From a virus: DNA of 39,737 bases. Below, piece after piece: positions 14,255-20,986 of this stretch (position 1 is its first letter; every line of letters begins with the position of its first letter). Location of the stretch: positions 1 to 39,737 of IMG/VR virus record IMGVR_UViG_3300033141_003455, one strand, 5' to 3'. The position numbers and the translations under genes are program-made. The notes below the pieces were generated by a model. The model was not told the origin of the DNA, made no database searches, and worked only from the letters and a program-made list of their open reading frames with translations.

Positions 14255-14443
14255 ATGAAATTACTACTTAGTCTCGGAACACTGACAGGTAGGTCCTTCT
14301 TAGGTATTAAAACTCTAAAGGTATACCTCTACAACCCCTTCAAAAAGCCTTACGCGAAGTTTGGGAACGTGAGACACCTAAGACTTTGTGGCGTAAAATT
14401 CGTCTGGGTGAAAAGGATAAAAAGGATAAAAAGGAGGCCGTAA
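14255..14443 (+). CDS. Small basic protein, unknown
   Basis: A 62-residue protein with SD AGAAGGAGACC before the ATG. It has a hydrophobic N-terminal third and a strongly basic C terminus made of a short repeat (KRIKRIKRRP). That end is encoded by AAAAGGATA units, the last of which forms the SD of the next gene. It has no recognised family. The composition suggests nucleic-acid or membrane binding. Confidence 0.65.
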   Translation: MKLLLSLGTLTGRSFLGIKTLKVYLYNPFKKPYAKFGNVRHLRLCGVKFVWVKRIKRIKRRP

Positions 14444-14444
14444 A

Positions 14445-14708
14445 ATGTCTGAGCCTGAAATAGACCTAAATCTCGAAAACGAAAACGAAAACGAAAACCT
14501 GGAGGAAATTATAGACATTAGCATGTACAACTTAGACAACCCTTCAGAATTTGACGAGGATACATATCACAAACTCCGTTTACATGAGCTGCGTAAGTCG
14601 AGAAAAGTTAGAAGGCTGTGTAAGGAATGCGGGTTTGCCGACCTTGTAGATAAGGACATTCGGTTCTGCCCTACCTGCGGCTTCGAACTGGAGGGTTGGA
14701 ACGACTAA
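14445..14708 (+). CDS. Zinc-ribbon protein with acidic N terminus
   Basis: An 87-residue protein. The first third is very acidic, with an Asn-Glu dipeptide repeat (NENENENENLEE, encoded by repeated CGAAAA). The C-terminal third holds a rubredoxin-like zinc ribbon, C-x2-C ... C-x2-C (LCKECGF, FCPTCGF). Such ribbons bind DNA, RNA or protein. It is the first of five small Cys-rich genes in a row, ending at 16125. Its partner is unknown. Confidence 0.72.
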   Translation: MSEPEIDLNLENENENENLEEIIDISMYNLDNPSEFDEDTYHKLRLHELRKSRKVRRLCKECGFADLVDKDIRFCPTCGFELEGWND

Positions 14709-14731
14709 ATAGTTGAAAAAAGGAGGTAGCT

Positions 14732-15046
14732 ATGTACAGAGGTCAAACGAGAACACATATAAAAAACATGTGTAGGGGTAAGAACTACCCGTTGTGTAAG
14801 ATAAGACTTGACGACGGGAGTATTTGTAATACGCCTATTCGTCCCAAACTATATATAAGCCCTTCAGGTAAGATATCTACTAGACCCTCTGCCAGTTCAA
14901 TAGAGCTCAACCTCAGGTATATGTGTGAGATATGTTATAAGGAACAACGACCAGTAGAACTGGTAGAAACCAAACACAAAAGAGGTCAAATCGACTGCGA
15001 TTGGAGGGATATGGTATGTACCGACGTAAGCGTACCCGTATACTAA
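14732..15046 (+). CDS. Cys-rich small protein, unknown
   Basis: A 104-residue protein. It has an N-terminal C-x-ten-C pair region (MCRGKNYPLCKIRLDDGSIC) and then CEIC in the middle (YMCEICYKEQRP), a possible zinc finger. The SD AAAAAGGAGGTAGCT is strong. It overlaps the next gene by 31 bases. The layout resembles a treble-clef or HNH-like zinc fold, but the His-Asn-His catalytic set is not visible, so I do not call a nuclease. Confidence 0.65.
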   Translation: MYRGQTRTHIKNMCRGKNYPLCKIRLDDGSICNTPIRPKLYISPSGKISTRPSASSIELNLRYMCEICYKEQRPVELVETKHKRGQIDCDWRDMVCTDVSVPVY

Positions 15047-15324
15047 CCTACAACCCAGACATACACGCTAAGAGACTTATTAGGATGTTTGAGAGTTCGG
15101 AATGCTGTGGGTGTCCAGTAACCCGTAAGTTCAAGCCTAGAAACAGACCTATACCCTTAGCACGTAATCCAGAGGCAGAGGGCGTTATGGCTAAGGTATG
15201 CCGCCTATGCAAGACATTTATAAAGGTCCCTATTACAGACTCTTGTCCGTGTCTAGCGCTTGGTAAGGAGGAGGCTGTTAAACGTACATGGATAGCCCTT
15301 GAAGAGAAGGGATACCTTAAATAA
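15016..15324 (+). CDS. Cys-rich protein, paralogue 1 of the CPCxALGKEEAVKRTW family
   Basis: A 102-residue protein. I use ATG 15016 (GGAGGGATATGGT upstream) rather than the TTG at 15001. The order is: a basic N terminus, CCGCP, CRLCKTF, CPCLALGKEEAVKRTW and a C-terminal helix (ALEEKGYLK). The same order is found in the gene at 15814, so the two are duplicates. The Cys pairs probably bind zinc, and the conserved helix could be a partner- or DNA-binding element. I know no family for it. Both copies sit just before the queuosine genes. Confidence 0.7.
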   Translation: MYRRKRTRILTYNPDIHAKRLIRMFESSECCGCPVTRKFKPRNRPIPLARNPEAEGVMAKVCRLCKTFIKVPITDSCPCLALGKEEAVKRTWIALEEKGYLK

Positions 15325-15350
15325 AATACAATAAACCGAAAGGAGTTGAA

Positions 15351-15539
15351 ATGGGAGAATTAAGAAATTTAACTGAAGAAAATGTTGAGGAACTAAAGGT
15401 AAATCTTAAGCGAATGCAACAGGACAACCCGGACCTTGAGTATCGGTTTTTTCAGCAGAATGAGACCGATACATTGGATATAATTACAATCAATGGTCAT
15501 GTTTTAATAAACAGTGCCTTCCGAAAAATACCTAGCTGA
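15351..15539 (+). CDS. Small acidic protein, unknown
   Basis: A 62-residue protein with SD CGAAAGGAGTTGAA before its ATG. A helical N-terminal half (ENVEELKVNLKRMQQ) is followed by beta strands (YRFFQQNETDTLDIITING). It has no recognised domain and no cysteines, unlike its neighbours. Codon choice here and in the next gene is visibly less rich in CTA, GTA and CGT codons than in most of the operon, which may mean a later arrival. Confidence 0.6.
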   Translation: MGELRNLTEENVEELKVNLKRMQQDNPDLEYRFFQQNETDTLDIITINGHVLINSAFRKIPS

Positions 15540-15563
15540 CCAGTCACTCGAGTCGACTAAAAG

Positions 15564-15785
15564 ATGAAGGAAGTACCAAGACCAGTCATATGTTCGATGT
15601 GTGGAAGTAAGATGAAAATTAAGGAATGGATGAGCGCATCGCTCAAATACCCTGATACCGATCCCAACCTCCTGATTCCGCATATGAACAGGAGCCATGA
15701 GTGTCAAGTGTGTAAACATTTGTGGCTTAGCACTGATGATATTTTGTGTGTAGGAAATATACTGGTTTGGCTTGAGATGCCTTGA
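15564..15785 (+). CDS. Small zinc-ribbon-like protein
   Basis: A 73-residue protein with two knuckles, CSMCGSKM (about residues 9-16) and CQVCKHLW (about 45-52), the usual C-x2-C ... C-x2-C layout of a zinc ribbon, with HMNRSHE between them. The C terminus is hydrophobic. No strong SD precedes the ATG, so its translation may depend on the gene upstream. Its partner is unknown. Confidence 0.55.
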   Translation: MKEVPRPVICSMCGSKMKIKEWMSASLKYPDTDPNLLIPHMNRSHECQVCKHLWLSTDDILCVGNILVWLEMP

Positions 15786-15813
15786 ATAAGATATTAGATT
15801 AAGGAGGACTACA

Positions 15814-16125
15814 GTGAAATGTAAATACACTAAAGACGACCATGCCAAAAGGATTATCAAATTACTCGAATCTCCGAAGGCGTGTTTCAAGTGCCCAGGA
15901 CAGACAACCTTCGGACCTAACCTGTACGTTGCTCCCAGGAGCATTCCTTCTACGATCACAGATGAAGAAGAAATTCCTGTCTCCATCTTACCAAGAGAAG
16001 TCTGCTTGGTATGTAGAACCTTTGTTGGACTTCTTTTTACAGACAACTGTCCCTGCAATGCCCTTGGAAAGGAGGAAGCTGTCAAACGAACATGGTTAGC
16101 CTTAGAGGAAAAGGGTTACATATAA
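15814..16125 (+). CDS. Cys-rich protein, paralogue 2 of the CPCxALGKEEAVKRTW family
   Basis: A 103-residue protein starting at GTG 15814 after AAGGAGGACTACA. Against paralogue 1 (15016-15324) it keeps the order CFKCP, CLVCRTF, CPCNALGKEEAVKRTW, ALEEKGYI, while the loop between the first two Cys pairs has diverged and lengthened. The strongest identity is in the last 25 residues. Retention of two copies suggests that each has a job, perhaps as subunits of one complex. No family is recognised. It is followed after 16 bases by queD. Confidence 0.72.
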   Translation: MKCKYTKDDHAKRIIKLLESPKACFKCPGQTTFGPNLYVAPRSIPSTITDEEEIPVSILPREVCLVCRTFVGLLFTDNCPCNALGKEEAVKRTWLALEEKGYI

Positions 16126-16141
16126 AAAAAGGAGGTAAAAG

Positions 16142-16516
16142 ATGAAAACTGTTTTAGGTTATATGACGACGTTCCACGCCGCCCACAAGCTGTCGATGCA
16201 CACAGGTAAGTGTAAAAATCTCCACGGGCATACCTACAGACTCCTAGTGGAGGTGGAGGGTCATCCTAACTATAACAGACACGACCCTTCATACGGTATG
16301 ATAATAGACTTTAAGGAGCTTAAACAAATCGTAGAAGGTGTCGTAGAAAAGGTTGACCACACCTATCTCAACGACTCTACTAATACCTACCCAACCGCTG
16401 AATTCCTTTGCAGGTGGATCTGGGGAGAACTACATGTACACCTCGAACACATACTTAAACGTGTTCGTTTATGGGAGACCGACCACACCTACGCCGAATT
16501 CAGAGCGAGGGGTTAA
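16142..16516 (+). CDS. queD: 6-carboxy-tetrahydropterin synthase QueD
   Basis: A 124-residue enzyme that makes 6-carboxy-5,6,7,8-tetrahydropterin from 7,8-dihydroneopterin triphosphate, the second step to preQ0. The zinc ligands H15 (FHAAHKL), H28 and H30 (NLHGH) are present, with catalytic C24 (GKCKNLHGH), the segment YGMIIDFKEL, DHTYLN, and a C-terminal Glu in LWETDHTYAEF. The length is normal. The SD is AAAAAAGGAGGTAAAAG. Together with the next genes it forms the block queD-queE-folE with short gaps. Confidence 0.93.
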   Translation: MKTVLGYMTTFHAAHKLSMHTGKCKNLHGHTYRLLVEVEGHPNYNRHDPSYGMIIDFKELKQIVEGVVEKVDHTYLNDSTNTYPTAEFLCRWIWGELHVHLEHILKRVRLWETDHTYAEFRARG

Positions 16517-16536
16517 ACTCAAGAGGAGGGAGAAAG

Positions 16537-17136
16537 ATGACCAAAATTATACCAGTAGCCGAGACGTTCGAAAGCTACCAAGGAGAAGGTAGACATGCGT
16601 TCACCCCTATGTTTTTTATAAGACTAGCAGGGTGTAACCTAAAGTGTTCGTTTTGCGACACCGACCACAGAACCAGATTGGAGTATGCGGTTGAGGAACT
16701 TGTCAGCCTAGCAAGCAGATCAGAGCTAAAGTGTATATGTATTACAGGTGGCGAGCCTACTATACATCCTTTACTACGTAAGCTCGTACAAACCCTTTTA
16801 GACAAAGGCCATAAGGTGTACGTAGAAACAAACGGAGTAGAGCCCATACCAGACCTTCCACGAACCTATATATCCTGCTCCCCTAAGGAGATTATGGACC
16901 TAACGAACCTCGATAAGGTTAACGAGTGGAAGGTCTTAATTCCAACCTATAGTAAATGGGTACACCAACTACGTAACCTTGACACCGCGGCCCATAAGTT
17001 CGTACAACCAATAGATCCAGGTGGACGTAAACCCTATCTAGTACGTATAAAAGAAAACCTTGAGCTCTGCGAACCCTACCTGAGGGAGGGATGGAAACTC
17101 TCTCTCCAATGGCATAAGGTGTTCGGCTGGCAGTAA
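16537..17136 (+). CDS. queE: 7-carboxy-7-deazaguanine synthase QueE (radical SAM)
   Basis: A 199-residue radical SAM enzyme that rearranges carboxy-tetrahydropterin to 7-carboxy-7-deazaguanine. The cluster-binding motif is C33-x3-C37-x2-C40 (GCNLKCSFCDT). GGEP (SAM contact), VYVETNG and the family C terminus (LQWHKVFGW) are also present, and SYQGEGRHAFTPM near the start is typical of QueE. The start is ATG 16537 with GAGGAGGGAGAAAG upstream, in preference to a frame opening at 16471 inside queD. The small size is that of the compact QueE form. Confidence 0.93.
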   Translation: MTKIIPVAETFESYQGEGRHAFTPMFFIRLAGCNLKCSFCDTDHRTRLEYAVEELVSLASRSELKCICITGGEPTIHPLLRKLVQTLLDKGHKVYVETNGVEPIPDLPRTYISCSPKEIMDLTNLDKVNEWKVLIPTYSKWVHQLRNLDTAAHKFVQPIDPGGRKPYLVRIKENLELCEPYLREGWKLSLQWHKVFGWQ

Positions 17137-17140
17137 TAAC

Positions 17141-17169
17141 AAACTATAACAAACTATAACAAACTATAA
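17141..17169. repeat. Tandem 10-bp AAACTATAAC in the folE leader
   Basis: Three copies (17141, 17151, 17161, the last with A for C at its end) lie between the queE stop and the folE SD (AAAGGAAAGGA). Confidence 0.85.
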
Positions 17170-17186
17170 AAGGAAAGGATGAACGA

Positions 17187-17774
17187 ATGGAAAAAGGACG
17201 TCTGGTTTTAGAAAACCTAACGAAAGAGGGAAAGAAGAAAATACTCAACAAGTTAGAGGACGCCTTCGCCGACATACTAGACGCGCTAGGCGCCCCTGAC
17301 AACGACCTAAACTTTAGAGACACCCCTAACAGGTGTGCCAGAGCTCTGTTGGACGACTTCATAGCCGACGACTTCGAAATCAGCGAGTTTGAGGAGGAAC
17401 CTTTCGACGGTATGATCACCTGGCCATCTCACACCGTCTGGACTAGGTGTCCACACCACCTCGAGAGGGTAGGCATAAGAGTCTGTGCGAGTTACATCCC
17501 ACGCTCCAGTAGAGTCGTAGGCCTCTCCAAACCTATCCGTCTAATGGACTACCTAGCTAAAGGTTGTATTCTACAGGAGACCTATACCCGTCTCCTAGCC
17601 GATGAGATTATGGACCACCTAGAACCGGAGGGTTGCGGCGTACATACAGAAGCACGTCACCAATGTATGCAGTGTAGAGGTGTACGTACCCACTCACCAG
17701 TACGTATGACAATCCTACGTGGCTCGTTTGCCTACAGTCGTTCTATAAAAGAAGAGTTCCTTAGGAATGTTTAA
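17187..17774 (+). CDS. folE: GTP cyclohydrolase I FolE
   Basis: A 195-residue enzyme that opens GTP to 7,8-dihydroneopterin triphosphate, the entry step for preQ0. Zinc ligands C88 and H91 (TRCPHHL) and C160 (RHQCMQCRGV) are present, with catalytic H90 and H158, and VVGLSKPIRLMDYLA and the ending RMTILRGSF are conserved. The N-terminal part has the usual helices with RDTPNRCARAL. A phage-borne folE beside queD and queE argues for deazaguanine synthesis rather than folate. The stop is followed by RNA element C. Confidence 0.92.
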   Translation: MEKGRLVLENLTKEGKKKILNKLEDAFADILDALGAPDNDLNFRDTPNRCARALLDDFIADDFEISEFEEEPFDGMITWPSHTVWTRCPHHLERVGIRVCASYIPRSSRVVGLSKPIRLMDYLAKGCILQETYTRLLADEIMDHLEPEGCGVHTEARHQCMQCRGVRTHSPVRMTILRGSFAYSRSIKEEFLRNV

Positions 17775-17786
17775 TAGGTTTTATTA

Positions 17787-17891
17787 GGTTGTACGGAGCC
17801 CCGACTAGCCGGGAGAGTGTGGCGTTGGGGGTGTACCCGTCCGATGTGCGGCCACTGCAGAATTCGGGTTGCTGGAAGGGGCTCCATAACC
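17787..17891 (+). ncRNA. Structured RNA element C (8-bp stem with outer 4-bp extension)
   Basis: GGAGCCCC (17795-17802) is the exact complement of 17878-17885, and GGTT/AACC (17787-17790 with 17888-17891) pair outside. Inside, GTGGC (17819-17823) pairs with GCCAC (17851-17855) around a GGG-TGTA-CCC hairpin (17829-17838). It shares GTGTGGCGTT and GGGTNNACCC with element B. It begins 12 bases after folE and is followed by a T6 tract about seven bases past the stem, too far for a standard terminator. It could control or delimit folE or the next gene. Confidence 0.55.
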
Positions 17892-17910
17892 CTTTTTTGG
17901 GGGGTTTAAA

Positions 17911-18114
17911 ATGAAATACTACAAAAAGGGTAAGATAGAAGTTATAGACTTTATAGTCGACCAACAACTCGGCTTTCGGGAGGGTAATGTAGTCAAATAC
18001 ATTTGTAGGTATAAACATAAAAGCCGTTCTCGTAAACACCGACTACAAGACTTGCGTAAGGCTAGACACTATATACAGATGTTAATTGACGAGTACGAAA
18101 CAGCCTTAGGTTGA
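17911..18114 (+). CDS. DUF3310 protein
   Basis: A 67-residue protein matching the DUF3310 pattern: YYKKGKIEVIDFIVDQQLGF, then GNVVKYICRYKHK and a final LRKARHYIQMLI. This short domain is common in phages, where it is often annotated as nucleotide-kinase-like, without proven activity. The conserved 'G...KY..R...K' helix is intact. Its ATG follows a weak G-rich SD (GGGGGGTTTAAA) just after RNA element C, so the RNA may tune its translation. Confidence 0.8.
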   Translation: MKYYKKGKIEVIDFIVDQQLGFREGNVVKYICRYKHKSRSRKHRLQDLRKARHYIQMLIDEYETALG

Positions 18115-18150
18115 TTTAGGTTGATTTAGGTTAATTTAGGTTGATTAAGG
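18111..18150. repeat. Tandem 10-bp TTGATTTAGG ending in an SD site
   Basis: Four copies (18111, 18121, 18131, 18141). The last, TTGATTAAGG, runs straight into AGG and so makes the SD AAGGAGG of the gene at 18159. This shows how a ribosome site can arise from, or be re-spaced by, the repeat. Confidence 0.88.
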
Positions 18151-18158
18151 AGGTCGAA

Positions 18159-18404
18159 ATGAAACCTAGGTATGAAATCAGACTAATTGACGACGATTGG
18201 ATCTTAACGGAGTTCCACGCAAACTCCGACAAAATCAAAGCCCAGATCATTTTGACTAACGAGGAGGCTGTTGCAATCTGTCGTCATATTCTACGATACA
18301 ACCTTGGAGGCGTAAATGGACGGGAGAAAGGCAACGAGTTACCCAAACATATCAAAGCAGCCTACGGTATTTTACGACCTATTCAAATTAAATCGGAGGC
18401 GTAA
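18159..18404 (+). CDS. Small protein upstream of the HTH gene, unknown
   Basis: An 81-residue protein. The ATG at 18159 follows AAGGAGGTCGAA; an earlier frame start at 18141 lies in the repeat and is not used. A beta-rich first half (RYEIRLIDDDWILTEFHA) is followed by a helical region (NEEAVAICRHILRYN). It abuts the next gene (stop at 18404, ATG at 18405). No family is recognised. Confidence 0.65.
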   Translation: MKPRYEIRLIDDDWILTEFHANSDKIKAQIILTNEEAVAICRHILRYNLGGVNGREKGNELPKHIKAAYGILRPIQIKSEA

Positions 18405-18704
18405 ATGGACGAGAGGAAGGAACAACTCGAATACCTTTATTATGATTGCAAGATGTCTATAAGCCAAATGGCTCGCCACCTACATATGAAACCCCCAACT
18501 CTCTACAGAGAGTTGCGACAACTAGGAATAAAGATGCGACCCAGAGGCGGCCCTAACAAACCAAGAATCTTAGAGAACCTAGAGCGAGATGGCCTGGACG
18601 TTATGCAAATTATAAAGGAGGCTGGGAACTTGGATAAGGCAGCCGTTCGTCTAGGCGTAAGTCGAGGAACCCTTTACAAGTGGTTGAAAAGGAGGACACG
18701 ATGA
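18405..18704 (+). CDS. Double helix-turn-helix DNA-binding protein
   Basis: A 99-residue protein with two HTH units: one around residues 17-37 (MSISQMARHLHMKPPTLYREL) and one at the C terminus (about 73-96, KAAVRLGVSRGTLYKWLKRRT). The second resembles the Fis/NtrC-type recognition helix. A basic linker with PRGGPNKPR joins them. It probably regulates transcription of the early or middle genes or binds the repeats in the intergenic region. Its stop overlaps the polymerase ATG (ATGA), so expression is coupled to replication. Confidence 0.75.
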   Translation: MDERKEQLEYLYYDCKMSISQMARHLHMKPPTLYRELRQLGIKMRPRGGPNKPRILENLERDGLDVMQIIKEAGNLDKAAVRLGVSRGTLYKWLKRRTR

Positions 18705-20986
18705 ACGAATGTAACAAATGTAAATTATGTGTGGAACGTACAAAGGTAGTCCCAGCTAGAGGCAACCTTAACAGCCCAATATGTTTGTTAGGTATGGGAC
18801 CCGGGGCCACTGAGGACCAGAAGGGTATACCGTTTTGTGGTGACACAGGAGCCCTTCTACACCGCCTGCTGGCAGACGCCGGCCTGTCTAATAAGACGTA
18901 CACTCAAAACACTATAACAGGTGACAACGAATGGCTGTTTGAGGTATACGCCAAAAAAAGGTTTTTTAAGGTTATATACAAACCCTATATAATGATTGAT
19001 AATGTGGTTAGGTGCCGTCCGCCTAATAACAGAGCCCCTACTCTAGAGGAAATGGAGGCGTGCCACGTACACACCGAAAGGCTATTTAGGAGGATGCCTA
19101 ACCTAAAGGTAATTATTGCCTGCGGGGCTCCGGTTCTACAACATTTTACTGGTCACACGAGCATAACTAAATATAGAGGGTATCCATTTCAATACAACGA
19201 CTATATAGTCATCCCAATAGTACACCCTCGCTTCATCCAACAACAATGGCAGTATTACGATATAACCGTTTACGACCTAGAGAAAGCCAACAGGTTGGCT
19301 CTGGAGGGTTGGCAGCCACCTAAGACGGATTACGTAGAGGCAAGTCATATTCCTAGAGATGAGGTGTTAGGTAAGCTATCAAAATGTTATGCGTTCGACA
19401 TCGAGACCGTTGGTATGGAAGAGAAGGACGCCCTAGACCCAGTAAGAGGTCATATTACTGGTATGGCGTGCTCCTATGCCGAAGGTAAAGCTATACATTT
19501 CGACTTCGACAATAGGTACGAACGCGACCTAGCTAAAGAGGTATTAGAGAACGACGCCTACAAAACAGCTCATAATGCTACGTTCGACGTTACCTTCCTC
19601 AGACGTATGAACATAAAGATAAAGGCTGACTTTGATACCTCTCTAGCCCAGTACAGCTTGGTACCCCACTGGCCTAAATCCCTAGCGTTTTGTAATTCTC
19701 TACATACCGACTACCCCTACTACAAGAGCATGCGGACCTCTCTAGACAGAAACGATAGGATTACCTACTGCTGCTTTGATGCGGACACTACCTACCAGAA
19801 CTACGTCAAACTGTCTAAGGAAGTTAAACAGGAGGGAACCTCAGACGTCCTAAAGGAGATCGTTTTCCCGCTTGTCCACGTCTGTAGCGGGATGACCTTA
19901 ACAGGTATAAAGGTAAACGAGCAAATGTTAGACGAACAACTAGAGGAGGTAAGTAAAGAGGCAGACCAAATATGGGACCATTTTGACAAGTATAATGTTA
20001 ACATTCGCTCTCCTAAACAACTTAACGAGATGTTCGTCGCCCTAGGTTTAGGTAGGCAAGCCTCTACAGACGAGGACCACTTGGAACGTCTCTATAAGAA
20101 TACAGAAAGTCCCGTAGTAGCAGCCATCCTAGACTATCGTAAAAAGAACACAATCCAAAAGTGGTTGCGTACTATAAAAAGTAATTTGTTCAACGGACGT
20201 ATCCACGCTAGGTTCGGTCCATCTGGTACCGAGACCGGTAGGTTAAACTCCGAGAAGCCTAACATGCAGAACGTTAACAAAAAACGTAGACATATATTCA
20301 TACCTGATGAGGGTAAGGTATTACTACAGGCTGACTACGACAGGTTGGAGTTTGCCGTAGCAGCTATTTTAGCAAACGACGAGAAAATGATACACGACGC
20401 CTTCTACAAACACATTCATAAGGAGGTTACTACGTTGTTACACGGGCCTAATTATACTGACCAACAATACCTTGAGGGTAAGAGCATAGTCTTTGGTTTA
20501 ATCTATGGGAGAACAACCGGTTCCATAGCCCTCAAGTTTGGCATCCCAAAATGGAAGGCTCAGAAGTATGTAGATATAGTTTTAGGTAACTACCCCGGAC
20601 TAGACACCTTTAGGAAGACTTTACAACGTAAAGCTAAGAGTGATGGGTTTCTACGATCCGCCTTCGGACGCATTCGTTATTTTCTAAGAGGCAACATTAC
20701 CGGTCAAGCTCTCAACTTCCCAGTTCAATCGGCCGCGGCTGACGTCACCCTTAGCTCTTTGATACGTTTATCCCACTTACTAGAGGAGAAGTATCCCGAG
20801 GCCGACCTGTTGTTATCAGTTCACGACTCTATATTAATTCAATGTCCTGAGGAGGACGTATACAAATATGCTAAGTTAATGAAGGAGGTGATGGAGCGAC
20901 CTATACCGCAACTCAAAAACATGAGCTTTAAGGTAAGTTTTGAATATGGTTACAACTGGAGAGATTTGAAGGAATTGGAGGTGTAG
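18701..20986 (+). CDS. Uracil-DNA glycosylase / DNA polymerase A fusion
   Basis: A 761-residue replicative polymerase. Residues 1-200 are a family-4 UDG: C4, C7, C105 and C121 as Fe-S ligands, GMGPGATED (31-39), VRCRPPNNR and the HP motif (VHPRF, 175-176). The 3'-5' exonuclease follows with FDIET (D233, E235), HNATFDVTF and FDADTTY. The polymerase has motif A (LLQADYDRLEF), the fingers helix GKSIVFGLIYG and motif C (LSVHDSIL); in motif C the usual HDE reads HDS. The UDG has an insertion of about 25 residues before its second Cys pair. Similar UDG-polymerase fusions are known, for example in SPO1-type phages. The start at 18701 has AAAAGGAGGACACG upstream. Confidence 0.93.
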   Translation: MNECNKCKLCVERTKVVPARGNLNSPICLLGMGPGATEDQKGIPFCGDTGALLHRLLADAGLSNKTYTQNTITGDNEWLFEVYAKKRFFKVIYKPYIMIDNVVRCRPPNNRAPTLEEMEACHVHTERLFRRMPNLKVIIACGAPVLQHFTGHTSITKYRGYPFQYNDYIVIPIVHPRFIQQQWQYYDITVYDLEKANRLALEGWQPPKTDYVEASHIPRDEVLGKLSKCYAFDIETVGMEEKDALDPVRGHITGMACSYAEGKAIHFDFDNRYERDLAKEVLENDAYKTAHNATFDVTFLRRMNIKIKADFDTSLAQYSLVPHWPKSLAFCNSLHTDYPYYKSMRTSLDRNDRITYCCFDADTTYQNYVKLSKEVKQEGTSDVLKEIVFPLVHVCSGMTLTGIKVNEQMLDEQLEEVSKEADQIWDHFDKYNVNIRSPKQLNEMFVALGLGRQASTDEDHLERLYKNTESPVVAAILDYRKKNTIQKWLRTIKSNLFNGRIHARFGPSGTETGRLNSEKPNMQNVNKKRRHIFIPDEGKVLLQADYDRLEFAVAAILANDEKMIHDAFYKHIHKEVTTLLHGPNYTDQQYLEGKSIVFGLIYGRTTGSIALKFGIPKWKAQKYVDIVLGNYPGLDTFRKTLQRKAKSDGFLRSAFGRIRYFLRGNITGQALNFPVQSAAADVTLSSLIRLSHLLEEKYPEADLLLSVHDSILIQCPEEDVYKYAKLMKEVMERPIPQLKNMSFKVSFEYGYNWRDLKELEV

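Noticed and set aside
15504-16085. A 193-codon open frame on the minus strand
   Set aside because: It lies opposite genes with good ribosome sites and a paralogue-supported protein (15814-16125). It has no SD and an unlikely composition.
17787-17891. preQ1 riboswitch or small self-cleaving ribozyme
   Set aside because: I compared it by eye with the preQ1 class I layout and with hammerhead, twister and HDV-type cores and found no matching conserved bases.
17878-17898. Intrinsic terminator at the end of element C
   Set aside because: The T6 tract starts about seven bases past the stem, and the closing strand has no compact hairpin partner.
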